Source: a virus
Virus record (IMG/VR): IMGVR_UViG_3300000228_000304
Span: 1-23,107 of that record
Length of the DNA stretch: 23,107 nt
Strand: one strand, 5' to 3'
Within the stretch, counting starts at the first letter, position 1, and each line of letters opens with the position of its first letter. Shown one piece after another: positions 1 through 7,693 of this stretch. Under the pieces are notes generated by a model that ran no database searches, was not told where the DNA came from, and was given only the letters and a program-made list of their open reading frames with translations. Made by a program: the position numbers and the translations under genes.

Positions 1-105
1 AGAAACTTATATAAATAAATATATAAAAGTTTTTTGTTCTAATTAGAACAATAGAACTTAAGAGATTATTAAAAAAAATATAATAAAATATAATTTTAAT
101 TTGAT
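1..105. repeat. Left terminal inverted repeat (105 bp)
   Basis: The first 105 bases are the exact reverse complement of the last 105 (23003-23107); identity stops at base 106. The repeat contains an 18-bp perfect palindrome, TTGTTCTAATTAGAACAA (34-51), and ends with a promoter-like motif at 89-105. Inverted ends are known in protein-primed linear phages and, as palindromes, in hairpin-telomere phages. They can also arise as assembly or amplification artefacts. If the two ends were joined, the junction would be a 210-bp palindrome. Confidence 0.97.
89..105 (+). promoter_or_regulatory. Promoter-like motif TATAATTTTAATTTGAT
   Basis: A 17-bp motif beginning with a consensus -10 hexamer, 62 bases before the first gene. 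The identical 17-mer occurs at 4253-4269 and at 23003-23019 on minus, and a one-mismatch copy lies at 18151-18167. Every copy sits just before the first gene of a unit. A promoter role is inferred from position and recurrence; no clear -35 box is visible. Confidence 0.55.
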
Positions 106-138
106 AATTTATAAAGAGTGTCATATATACACATTGTG

Positions 139-158
139 AAGATTTATTATTTAACTTA
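139..158 (+). promoter_or_regulatory. Repeated leader motif, copy 1
   Basis: AAGATTTATTATTTAACTTA, 9 bases upstream of the ATG at 168. Close copies lie before the starts at 1581 (1548-1567), 4330 (4305-4324) and more loosely 1809 (1783-1803). Here and at 4305 it begins about 33-35 bases after the promoter-like motif, so it probably lies in the 5' leader of the mRNA. Its role (translation signal, operator or second promoter element) is unknown. Confidence 0.45.
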
Positions 159-167
159 TTACAAGAT

Positions 168-437
168 ATGAAAAAATATACAATAGATATAAACGAACTT
201 ATGAACATGGATGGTTGAAGTGTTAGAATATTCTTAAAGGTTCTTGATAATGTAAGATATGATATAGTAGAGAAAGCTCTGCGAAGTTCTCTTAAAAGAG
301 AAGATATGTTATACTTGGCTGGAGGTAAAGATTTTGCCGAGCAACTTATAAAGGAGATATATTCTATATATTCGGAAGTTGTAGAAATGAAAGCAAAAGA
401 TAGATTATCAAACATGGAAGATGAAGAAAACAATTAA
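168..437 (+). CDS. Small early-type protein, unknown function (89 aa)
   Basis: First gene after the left inverted repeat, so likely among the first expressed. With TGA as Gly there is one recoded codon (residue 17, in MNMDGGS). The protein is helical-looking and charged, with an acidic tail NMEDEENN and no membrane segment or cysteine. The ATG is the first in frame and follows the repeated leader motif by 9 bases. The next gene starts 17 bases after the stop. I recognise no family. Its place next to the terminus and small size fit a host-takeover or regulatory protein, but that is inference from position only. Confidence 0.8.
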
Positions 438-454
438 TTTATAACTTATAGACT

Positions 455-643
455 ATGGAAACAATAATAAATAGAAAATGAACTTATTATTTCAAAAATA
501 AAGAAATAAAAGATATATGAATATTATACCTATTAGAATTAAAGAATAGTATTCATACGGAATACGTAAGAAAAGAAATAGATAGAGAAGAGTATAATAA
601 CTCCACGAGAACATTAAATAATTACATATATGACAATTTATAA
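455..643 (+). CDS. Small hypothetical protein (62 aa)
   Basis: Short frame opened by TGA=Gly (two recoded codons, residues 9 and 22). The sequence starts METIINRKGTYYF and continues with lysine- and glutamate-rich stretches, a tyrosine-rich end and a TAA stop. The middle (LLELKNSIHTEYVRKEI) could form helices as in a small winged-helix DNA-binding protein, but no family is recognised. Tightly packed with its neighbours on the same strand, so probably cotranscribed with 168-437. Confidence 0.65.
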
Positions 644-660
644 TATAATATAAAAACAAA

Positions 661-987
661 ATGCTAAAAATAACAGAAAAAGACTTTTATAAACATTTAA
701 TCATTGAATGAATCTTTATAAAGACAGAACAAGCCTCAATAGAGGAATATATGAAGTTATACGAAGATAGTTGAGAAATAACTACAACAGTTCCTTCAGA
801 CGAATTAAAATTAAAATGTATTAAAAGGGTAAATGGAGAAAGAGTTTTATTTAATTCAGATTTTGAAATTATATACTCAAATTTCTACAGCTTATACTTT
901 GAAATACTTAATTCAAAAAAAACTACAAAAAAAAAGGAGGATTTAGAAAAGGAACTAATATTTAACGCTTTAATTAAAATAACTTAA
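661..987 (+). CDS. Hypothetical early protein (108 aa)
   Basis: Continuous frame with TGA as Gly at residues 17 and 38. Mixed alpha/beta-looking sequence; the C-terminal third is lysine-rich (SKKTTKKKEDLEKELIF). The AAGGAGG inside it (about 933-939) lies within the coding frame and is not placed to drive the next start. The stop is six bases before the next ATG. No known domain seen. Confidence 0.7.
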
Positions 988-993
988 ACCACT

Positions 994-1395
994 ATGCTTA
1001 ATGTAATACATAAAATGTTTGAAGACTATATAGAAAACTTTTCAGATTATCATGATCAAGATAGAATAATTATCGTAGATAATGAAATATCTATAAGAAA
1101 ATTTGAATTAGAACTTGTAGAATTCTGGAAAGACTGATTTAAGATTACTTATAATTTATATAATAAAGCAATACAAATAGATATATATTCAGATAATGAA
1201 TATACTTTAGAATATATTGTAAATGATTTATCAGCAACATATTTTAAGAATAAAGACAATATAAAGAAAGAATTAGTATTAATTATAGAAGAAAGAAAAC
1301 AAAAAAGCGAAGAAAAATTAAGAAAACTTAAAATTTTATTACTTAACTTAAAGAACAATGAAAACAGTGGGATTTTGAATAAAAGAGGAAGGTAA
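994..1395 (+). CDS. Hypothetical early protein (133 aa)
   Basis: Starts six bases after the preceding stop. Only one TGA codon (residue 49, FWKDGFKI). Acidic and aromatic in the first half; the second half is a strongly charged helix (NIKKELVLIIEERKQKSEEKLRKL) suggesting a coiled coil near residues 95-120. The last 38 bases overlap the next gene in another frame, a compact arrangement typical of phage early regions. No family recognised. Confidence 0.7.
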
Positions 1396-1525
1396 GAGCT
1401 ACATTAAAATTAAAATGATAGATTCTGGAGATATATTCCTACTATATGAAATAGATGAAGATAAGAAATCGGAGTTCAAATCCGATTATATACTAATTGA
1501 AAGTAAGTTTAATAATAAATTTTAA
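1358..1525 (+). CDS. Small hypothetical protein overlapping its neighbour (55 aa)
   Basis: Reads MKTVGFGIKEEGKSYIKIK and onward with one TGA=Gly (residue 7). The pattern of alternating hydrophobic residues (KSYIKIKMIDSGDIFLLYEID) suggests a small beta-sheet protein. It overlaps the end of 994-1395 by 38 bases, which suggests translational coupling. A hairpin resembling a tRNA T-arm (ATCGGA/TCCGAT) lies inside the frame and is discounted as a tRNA. Confidence 0.6.
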
Positions 1526-1547
1526 TAAAATATATTATATAAGTAGG

Positions 1548-1567
1548 AAGATTTATTATTTAACCTA
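1548..1567 (+). promoter_or_regulatory. Repeated leader motif, copy 2
   Basis: AAGATTTATTATTTAACCTA, one base different from the copy at 139-158, 13 bases before the ATG at 1581. No matching TATAATTTTAATTTGAT element lies upstream here, so this motif can occur without it. Confidence 0.45.
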
Positions 1568-1580
1568 TAATTTTATATAT

Positions 1581-1748
1581 ATGAAAAAAGAAAAAATGAC
1601 ATTCCAAGAGTTTGGAGAAAAAAGATCTTTTGATTGGTATGCTGATAGAAAAATTAAAAAGAATTTTGAAGCATATAAATCATTATGGTCTGATTGGGCT
1701 GATTATCAATATATAATTACCTGAAGACATATTAATATAGACGAGTAA
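1581..1748 (+). CDS. Small aromatic-rich hypothetical protein (55 aa)
   Basis: Starts at 1581 after the repeated leader motif. An in-frame upstream ATG at 1497 lies inside the preceding gene and is less likely. Rich in Trp, Tyr and Phe (SFDWYADRKIKKNF, SLWSDWADYQY), with TGG encoding Trp. The single TGA reads as Gly at residue 48 (IITGRHINIDE); without recoding the frame would end eight residues earlier. No family recognised. Confidence 0.6.
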
Positions 1749-1808
1749 TTGTATAAAATTATATCGCAAGCGTGGAAAATATGATTTTTATTATTAACTT
1801 ACAAAATT

Positions 1809-2078
1809 ATGAAAAATATAATGAATTCAGATTTAGTAAATGAAGAATTTGAATTACAAAGAATTCTAAAAGAAGATTTACTTATAGATACTGAAATATG
1901 AAAATATAGAAAATATGTGAAAGATAGATTATTAGAAAAGATGATGTATGGTAAAAGATATGAAGATTGATTACAATATGAAATAGAAGATAGAGTGAAT
2001 AACTTTAGTAGAAATTCACGTGAAACTATATTAAATATAGCAAGGAGAACAAATAATTTATTAATTAATAACAAATAA
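1809..2078 (+). CDS. Hypothetical helical protein (89 aa)
   Basis: Starts after a looser copy of the leader motif (1783-1803). Two TGA=Gly codons (residues 31 and 54). Almost entirely charged helix (LQRILKEDLL, KYRKYVKDRLLEKMMYGKR, SRETILNIARRTNNLL), consistent with a small oligomeric regulator, but no fold is assignable from sequence. Its stop is one base from the next ATG. Confidence 0.65.
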
Positions 2079-2079
2079 T

Positions 2080-2229
2080 ATGGAAATAACTACAACTTGG
2101 AAAATAGAAAACAGTGAAATAGATCTATGAATTGACTTTATTGAAAAATACAAACAATTATGATTTTGTAAAATTATAATTCAAAAATCAAATGAATTAA
2201 ACATACCAAAAGTAATAGTAAATATTTAA
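2080..2229 (+). CDS. Very small hypothetical protein (49 aa)
   Basis: Starts one base after the previous stop, so almost certainly translated with it. Reads MEITTTWKIENSEIDLGIDF with two TGA=Gly codons. Beta-rich C-terminus (FCKIIIQKSNELNIPKVIVNI). Its size limits confidence; tight coupling and a clean frame are the main support. Confidence 0.5.
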
Positions 2230-2251
2230 TTTTAACTTATAACTAAAAACT

Positions 2252-3727
2252 ATGATTATGAAAAAAATGTCAAACCAAACAAAATTAATAATTCAATTAT
2301 TATCAGAATATAATGATTATGATGGTGTAATTGAAGAATTAGAAGAAAAATGAATTCAAATAACAGTGAAGAAATTAAGAGATTATAAATATCAATACAA
2401 AGAAGAAATAAATAGAATTAAAAATGAAGATAATATATCAGAATTAAATAATCACTTCAAAAAAGAAGCAAGTGGTTATGATATAGACAAAAATACAAAT
2501 GAATATATTATCACTTATAATAGAGTAAATAGTATTACTGGAGAGGAAGAGCCAATAACTATAAAACTTGATATTGATTTAGTTGATAATATGATGAGAG
2601 ATTTTAGTTTATACTGAAATAACTTCACTCAAAAACAAATAATTAGAAAGTATAGTTTAGATCCACATACATGGAATGTTTTGAAATGAAGATTTAGTAT
2701 GTATAAACAATCAAACATATTTACAGATTATACTTATGAAAAGTCAAGTGAATGAGATATTTATGATGCTATATCAGAAAGTTTTGATAGTAAATATTGA
2801 AAGAAGAATGATATTACTGAAATATATGACAAAGCATTTAATAAGAAAGCGGAGGAAGCATTAAAATTAAAATATTATACAGACAGTGTTATTTCATACA
2901 TAAATGATACATTACAAGTAAAACCTGTAAAATATAAAGAATTTGTATGAAAGAAAAAAGTATGAACTACTCCAGTCTATGTATCAAGTGATTATCACTT
3001 TTGAGAAGACGATGATGATATATTAGAAGAAAGAATGAAAACTTTATTTTGACATATGATTAATGAAGATGTAAAACACTTAACATGGTTTAGTTTATGA
3101 GATTTAGGTGAAAATTTCTTGGTTGAAGGTATGCATAGCGGTCAAATACAAAGAATGAAAACACATTGATTTGAATTAGTTCAAAAAATTACAAGTATTT
3201 TCGTTTCAGGTATAAAAAGTATAATAGATAATTGACATACATTACATATAGAGTGGCAAGGAGGTAATCATGATAGAACAGGTAAAACTAATGATATGGA
3301 TCGTGAAAGAACATGGGCTTTAGTAATAGGAGAATTAATACAAGCATATTTAACTGAATATATCAATAAAGGGTTATTAACGTTCAATAATGAGATTAAA
3401 CCAACAAATGTGATATGTTTAGAAGAAGTAAAGACAGTAATTATATGAAATCATGGTGATTGAGCTTGGGTGAAAAAGAATACACATGAGATTATATCAT
3501 TATATGGTAAAGGTTCAGAATATTACAATATAATAGTTGAAGGTGATAAACACCATTTTAGTGTAAAACAAGATACAAACTCTATACGTATTATTACAGC
3601 TAGTGTAAAATCTGGAGGTCAATATGCTGAAGATATAATATATAAAAATTCTATTGCTTGATATACAAAAATATCATTTAATGAATATAATACACCTATA
3701 GTTGAATTAAGAACATTTGGAATATAA
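2252..3727 (+). CDS. Helix-turn-helix plus metallophosphoesterase protein (491 aa)
   Basis: Calcineurin-like phosphoesterases use two metals to hydrolyse phosphate esters; phage members often act on DNA ends or nucleotides, but the substrate here is unknown. Visible motifs in order: DxH in SSDYHFG (D247, H249), GDLGE (283-287, where the family usually has GDxxD), GNHD (338-341), GNHGD (399-403, H401) and GDKHH (431-435). The first ~60 residues look like a helix-turn-helix (VIEELEEKGIQITVKKLRDY), and about 120-160 looks like a second one (NFTQKQIIRKYSLDPHTWNVLKGRF), suggesting a DNA-bound enzyme. Many glycines are TGA, including G251 after DYHF, G283 of GDLGE and G399 of the GNHGD motif. It follows the early genes by 22 bases and is the only enzyme in the left arm. 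Alternative ATGs at 2258 and 2267 are possible. Confidence 0.8.
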
Positions 3728-3910
3728 TTAAAACTTGAAAATAATGTAAGTATAAATCTCTATTAAATATAAGTAATATATAGTGCTATTACATTACGAG
3801 AAAATAGTGCTTTGGAAATATTGTCGTTTATCGGATATTAAGTATATTATTTATATTATTATAAAAAGTATAATAAAATATAATTTTACAATTTAACAAT
3901 AAAAAATAAT
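3728..3910. other. Intergenic region, 183 bp
   Basis: No frame of useful length on either strand. The middle (about 3779-3838) is less AT-rich than its surroundings and carries the octamer ATAGTGCT twice, so it may hold a small RNA or an operator; I cannot fold it convincingly. The last 45 bases contain a 20-base match to the terminal repeat. Confidence 0.4.
3869..3888 (+). promoter_or_regulatory. 20-bp match to the terminal-repeat promoter region
   Basis: TATAATAAAATATAATTTTA is identical to bases 79-98 in the terminal repeat and ends 22 bases before the ATG at 3911. It diverges before the ATTTGAT part of the motif. Likely a promoter for the 3911 gene; inferred from recurrence. Confidence 0.45.
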
Positions 3911-4222
3911 ATGATAATTAAAAATACATTAGATAAAACATTAGATTACAAATTAGATGGTAAAGAATTAATATTATTACCATGATTAAATTTAGTAGAT
4001 TGATTTAATGAAACATATTTGAGAAATTTAATGAAAAACGCATTCTTTTTATTAGAAGTAACTTATCTTGAATATACAGAAAATTTAGAAGCAAAAAATG
4101 AAGTAAATGTAAAAGTAGAAAATGACATTAAAGAAGAAATTATAACCACAACAAATGAAGTTATAAACAAACAACCAGTATCAACTGAAGAAATAGTAAA
4201 AAAAGTTATTAAAAAGAAATAG
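3911..4222 (+). CDS. Small protein with acidic/lysine-rich tail (103 aa)
   Basis: Frame carries two TGA=Gly codons (LLPGLNLVDGF). The first ~50 residues (KELILLPGLNLVDGFNETYLRNLM) resemble small phage virion-assembly proteins in which a short beta segment precedes an acidic helix, but the similarity is only impressionistic. Residues 60-103 are low-complexity and charged (VKVENDIKEEIITTT, then EEIVKKVIKKK). Ends with TAG, one of two genes here that do. A long-loop inverted repeat follows the stop. Confidence 0.65.
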
Positions 4223-4231
4223 TATTAAAAC

Positions 4232-4281
4232 AATAAAGAAAGTACCAAAATATATAATTTTAATTTGATATTTTCTTTATT
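4232..4281 (+). terminator. Inverted repeat after the 3911 gene, possible weak terminator
   Basis: AATAAAGAAA (4232-4241) and TTTCTTTATT (4272-4281) are perfect complements separated by 30 bases. The stem is almost all A-T, so a factor-independent terminator would be weak. The loop contains the promoter-like 17-mer at 4253-4269, so an operator around a promoter is an equally good reading. Confidence 0.35.
4253..4269 (+). promoter_or_regulatory. Promoter-like motif TATAATTTTAATTTGAT, internal copy
   Basis: Exact 17-bp copy of the motif at 89-105, 60 bases before the ATG at 4330 (62 at the left end). It is followed after 35 bases by the repeated leader motif, the same order and nearly the same spacing as at the left end. 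Confidence 0.6.
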
Positions 4282-4304
4282 ATAAATAATAATATATTAT
4301 TATA

Positions 4305-4324
4305 AAGACTTATTATCTAACTTA
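4305..4324 (+). promoter_or_regulatory. Repeated leader motif, copy 3
   Basis: AAGACTTATTATCTAACTTA, two bases different from 139-158 and five bases before the ATG at 4330. Confidence 0.45.
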
Positions 4325-4329
4325 ATATT

Positions 4330-5031
4330 ATGACTAATAAAAAAGAATACCATAACTTTGCTGTTTACGGGTCAAAAGACGGTAAGAGAGCATTAAATGT
4401 AAAATACTTCGAACATTTTAGAATGAAAGAAGGTAGCCAGGAAGAAACTTCTATGGGTTGGAAGGTTTGAATTGAGACAACTAATGATGGTTGGCAAAAA
4501 GATTGAGACAAAAAGATTATTATGCTTGAAGGAAATGAGTTAGTTGAAATAATAGCATTATTACAATGACACATATCATATATGAAAGCAATGCGTAATA
4601 ACCCAGTAAAACACTTTGAATTAAAAACTCAAGGTAATGATTACTTTGTATCATTAAAATCAAGCAATACAGTTCATGGTTTCAAAATGAATAAATATGA
4701 TTGATTAAGATTAATGTCATTTGCTGCTAAGGCACTTGAAAAAGATTTTGATACTTCATATAGTATATATATTCAATGAATTGAATATGTTAATTCATTA
4801 TATAATAAAAGTAATCAAGAAGAAACTGTAAAACAAGTTCAATTAAAAACTGAAGATAGTCCAATAGAGATAGAAGAAATTAGTAATATTTCAACAAAAA
4901 ATAATGATAATTGATATACATGTTCATGTTGTTGAAAAGAATTAGATCTAGTATCTGAAAAGAAAGTAATAGATTTTTCAATGAAAAAATATTGAAAAGT
5001 AATATGTTATCAATGTCAAAAGAAAATATAA
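4330..5031 (+). CDS. Probable ssDNA-binding protein with C-terminal zinc ribbon (233 aa)
   Basis: Two halves of the first ~155 residues look like repeated beta-sheet/helix units: NFAVYGSKDGKRALNVKYF ending in a helix (ELVEIIALLQG), then HFELKTQGNDYFVSLKSS ending in YDGLRLMSFAAKALEKDF. This is the pattern of PUR-alpha/Whirly-type single-strand-DNA binders; the assignment is an inference from shape, not a firm match. After an acidic linker, residues 195-233 form a small zinc ribbon with CxxC at 198-201 and 226-229 (CSCCGKEL and VICYQCQKK), as found at the tail of phage recombination and ssDNA proteins. Both CGKEL and KYGKVICY glycines are TGA. It has its own promoter-like motif and leader and stands alone between the early genes and the capsid genes, fitting a replication or recombination role. 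Confidence 0.6.
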
Positions 5032-5123
5032 CAATAATACATAAGTACAAAACTAAAAAATAGTTTATATCAAACTTGATTAAATTTTACATATGCTGAT
5101 ATATATAATAATATAAGATGATC

Positions 5124-5132
5124 TGTTATAAT
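5124..5132 (+). promoter_or_regulatory. Extended -10 promoter candidate for the capsid genes
   Basis: TGTTATAAT: a consensus TATAAT with the upstream TG of an extended -10 element, in the 230-bp gap between the zinc-ribbon gene and the scaffold gene. No good -35 box. The rest of the gap (5032-5261) holds no gene; a GAGG near 5213 is too far from the ATG to be a ribosome binding site. Confidence 0.35.
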
Positions 5133-5261
5133 GATTAATAAACAAAATTAAAAGAATCTATATTAATTTGTCAATATACTCCAATACTCTTCCCCATATA
5201 CTTTATAGAGGATACTAATTAATTATAATTACCCTTTTTACATACTAATCTAACCCATACT

Positions 5262-6125
5262 ATGGCAGATACAGAAAAAATAAATACATGAGAAGATATT
5301 ACTATCCAACCTCAAGATAATTTAGGTAATGAAGATACAAACATTGAAAATTGAGAGCAATGATCTGATAGAGACCAAAAGGCAATAAAAAATTTAATAG
5401 AAAAATATAAAACTCCTGAAGAGTTAGCAAAAGCTAAAAGAGAAACTGATAAAAAAATGAGTGAGATAATCGCTGAAAAGAAAGTTCTTGAAAAAATACT
5501 AAAGGATGAAAAAACAAAATCTCTCAAAAAATGAAACAAAACTGATTTACTTGAAGCTTATTCAGATGATCCAGAATTAGCTGACGAAGTATCTAAAGAA
5601 TTGTTTTGAAAAAATGTTGTAGAACTTGTTGAAGACTATAACGACTATGATATAATTGAAAATCAAGATGATTGAAGACAGTTTATAGCTATGACTGATG
5701 TTGATAAGATTGTTGAAATGAAAATGAAGAAAATACTCGCTTCACAAAAAAAGGAGGAATTAGAAAATACAAAAACAAAAAAAAAGGAAGAAAAAATAAA
5801 TTCATTTATTGAAGAAAAGTGAGTTGACGCTGAAGATTTTGCTAAATATGTAGAAGAATATGAAATGTTGTGAGATATTGACAAAGTTCTAAAAACTGCT
5901 TATGCTGCTTATTTTTCCGACAACTACGAAGATAATGATAAAATATCAAGAATGAAAGAAAAAGCTGCTTCAAATATGACTTGAAATTCAAAAAAGTCAA
6001 ATTGAAATAATTTATCATATACTGATGAAGATTTAGTAATTGCTAAATATGCTAAAATGAGCATAGAAAAGTATATGGCGTTCAAAAACGAACAAGCAAA
6101 GAAATGAAATCCTTTGTATTTGTAA
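5262..6125 (+). CDS. Capsid scaffolding protein (287 aa)
   Basis: Scaffolds guide capsid shell assembly and leave before DNA entry. This call rests on features typical of the class: very high Glu/Lys/Asp content, long coiled-coil runs (KAKRETDKKMSEIIAEKKV, about residues 58-85, and QKKEELENTKTKKKEEK near 165-180), no globular-domain motif, and a position just before the decoration and major capsid genes. The C-terminal part (LSYTDEDLVIAKYAKMSIEKYMAFKNEQ) is the kind of short helical module by which scaffolds touch the capsid protein. About a dozen glycines are TGA (for example FGKNVV and MTGNSKK). The single upstream ATG follows a pyrimidine-rich leader. Confidence 0.75.
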
Positions 6126-6170
6126 GAAATAATAAACAATAAAAATAATTAATAATTAATAATAATAAAT

Positions 6171-6569
6171 ATGTCAAAATTATTTATAACAAGTGAAGTT
6201 AATGGAACTTCTACTACTGTTAATGGAGTTGTTGCTACTGGTGATTTAGTTAAATTAGTTTCTGGAGTTGCTACGGTAACTACTGTTAATACTGATTTAA
6301 TACTTGGAGTTGCTCATTCTAATGATGGGACTTCTACAATTATAGATTTAATTAATGCTGGAGAGGAATATGTTATACCTACTTCTGCAATTACAACTAA
6401 TAATACTTTTGTTGCTGATGTTGCTGCTGGAAAAATGGCTTCTGTTTATTTTACAGGAACTGCTTTTACTTATGATGCTACTGGAAACACTTTATGTGGT
6501 TACTCTAATAGAAAAGTAAAAGATGGTTACGTAATTAGATTTGTGCCTGCTGTATTAGTTTTTTGCTAA
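6171..6569 (+). CDS. Head decoration-type protein (132 aa)
   Basis: Small Gly/Thr/Val-rich beta protein lying between scaffold and major capsid genes, the usual place of a capsid decoration or stabilising protein. The order VNGVVATGDLVKLVSGV, LILGVAHSNDGTS, then DLINAGEEYVIP is like DUF2190-type/lambda-D-like head proteins; family membership is a tentative inference. Unusually for this genome there is no TGA: all 12 glycines are GGN, so the frame is open in either code. The leader is pure A/T (AATAATAAAT before ATG). It probably shares a transcript with the capsid gene that starts 41 bases downstream. Confidence 0.65.
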   Translation: MSKLFITSEVNGTSTTVNGVVATGDLVKLVSGVATVTTVNTDLILGVAHSNDGTSTIIDLINAGEEYVIPTSAITTNNTFVADVAAGKMASVYFTGTAFTYDATGNTLCGYSNRKVKDGYVIRFVPAVLVFC

Positions 6570-6610
6570 TATAACTAAAAATAAATTTTATAATTAATAA
6601 TTAAAATAAT

Positions 6611-7582
6611 ATGAATATATTAAGTGGAATTAAAATGACTTGAGATCTTGGTGCTTTAATTAAAGGTGTTGACGCTCAAATTCATCAAATATATAATGAC
6701 AATAAAAATTTATCTGAAAAGAAATATACAAAATATTTAAATGTATTATCTGGAGATGGAGCAAGATATAATGTTAAAAATATATCTGGAGCTTCTGTAT
6801 TGAAAAGTGTTGCTGAAAATGGTAAATTACAAGAATTGAATACTTACCTTGGGGCTGAAACTTCTTTCATATTTAAGAAATTTGGTTGAATAATTACTTT
6901 CACATCTGAAGCAATCGAAGATAATGCTTACGCAAGTGAAATGGAAGCTGTTAAAATATTAGCAGTAACTGGAGACGCTACTAAAGAAGTACATGCTGCT
7001 GAAATGTTAAGAACGGGTTGGTCTACAACTTCTAATACTGAATTTCCAATTTCTAAACCAACTGGTGTATCAAGATTGTTCTCAATCGCTCATACATTAG
7101 CAAACGGTGATACATTCTCTAATACATTAGCTAATTCTAATCCTTTATCTGCTGACGCACTTAAAGATATGAAAAAAATGTTAATGGAACAAAAGGCTGA
7201 TGATGGTAAATCTATGAGAAGTTCTGGTAAATTAATATTAATTGTTTCTCCTGCAAATGAAGATTTGGCCATGAGAATAGTTAATTCTGATTTAAGACAA
7301 GGAACTAATAATAATGATATCAATACATTGAAATGAATAGAAGTTGTTGTTGAACCACAATTATCATCTGTATTTGGAGGTAATGATACATCATACTTCT
7401 TGACTGATAAAGGTATGTCAAAATTAAGTCTTGTAAATAGAAAAGATTTTACTCTTGAAACTTCACCAGATTTTGAAACTAAAAACTTAAGAGCTTCTAT
7501 TGATGGTCGTTGGGCTGTTGGTTTCTCTGATGTTAGAGGTATTATAGGTTCAAAATGAGATGGATCAACTATTTCTATTTAA
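6611..7582 (+). CDS. Major capsid protein, HK97-like (323 aa)
   Basis: Main shell protein. Length and layout fit the HK97 fold: a basic N-terminal arm, a region after residue ~80 (YLGAETSFIFKKFGGIITFTSEAIEDNAYAS) that matches the way these proteins enter the P-domain ('treatment/tracker of early TSEAIEDNA' type), a long helix (ALKDMKKMLMEQKADDG) and a C-terminal A-domain (LILIVSPANEDLAMRIV, then GIEVVVEPQL, then RASIDGRWAVGFSDVRGII). The SPANEDLA and DGRWAVGFSDVR segments are what I weigh most. Only 4 of 28 glycines are TGA, against a majority in the tail genes, which suits a highly translated gene. It follows the scaffold and decoration genes and is closed by a strong terminator. Confidence 0.85.
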
Positions 7583-7616
7583 TCAAAAATAATTGAATAT
7601 AACCTGTATATAAAAT

Positions 7617-7676
7617 AATACAGTGTTGGTGTTAAATGATATTTATCTGCTAACACTAATACTGTATTTTTATTAT
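7617..7676 (+). terminator. Strong intrinsic terminator after the capsid gene
   Basis: 18-base arms at 7617-7634 and 7651-7668 pair along their whole length with two G-U pairs, around a 16-base loop, and run into a T-rich tail (TTTTTATTATTT). It separates the capsid unit from the tail/lysis genes and would limit read-through from the most strongly expressed gene. Confidence 0.85.
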
Positions 7677-7693
7677 TTAAATAAAAATAAAAT

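Noticed and set aside
1467-1486. tRNA T-arm-like hairpin (ATCGGA, loop GTTCAAA, TCCGAT)
   Set aside because: Lies inside the continuous frame 1358-1525; no acceptor stem, anticodon arm or CCA end fits around it, and the G53-C61 pair expected for a T-arm is not in register.
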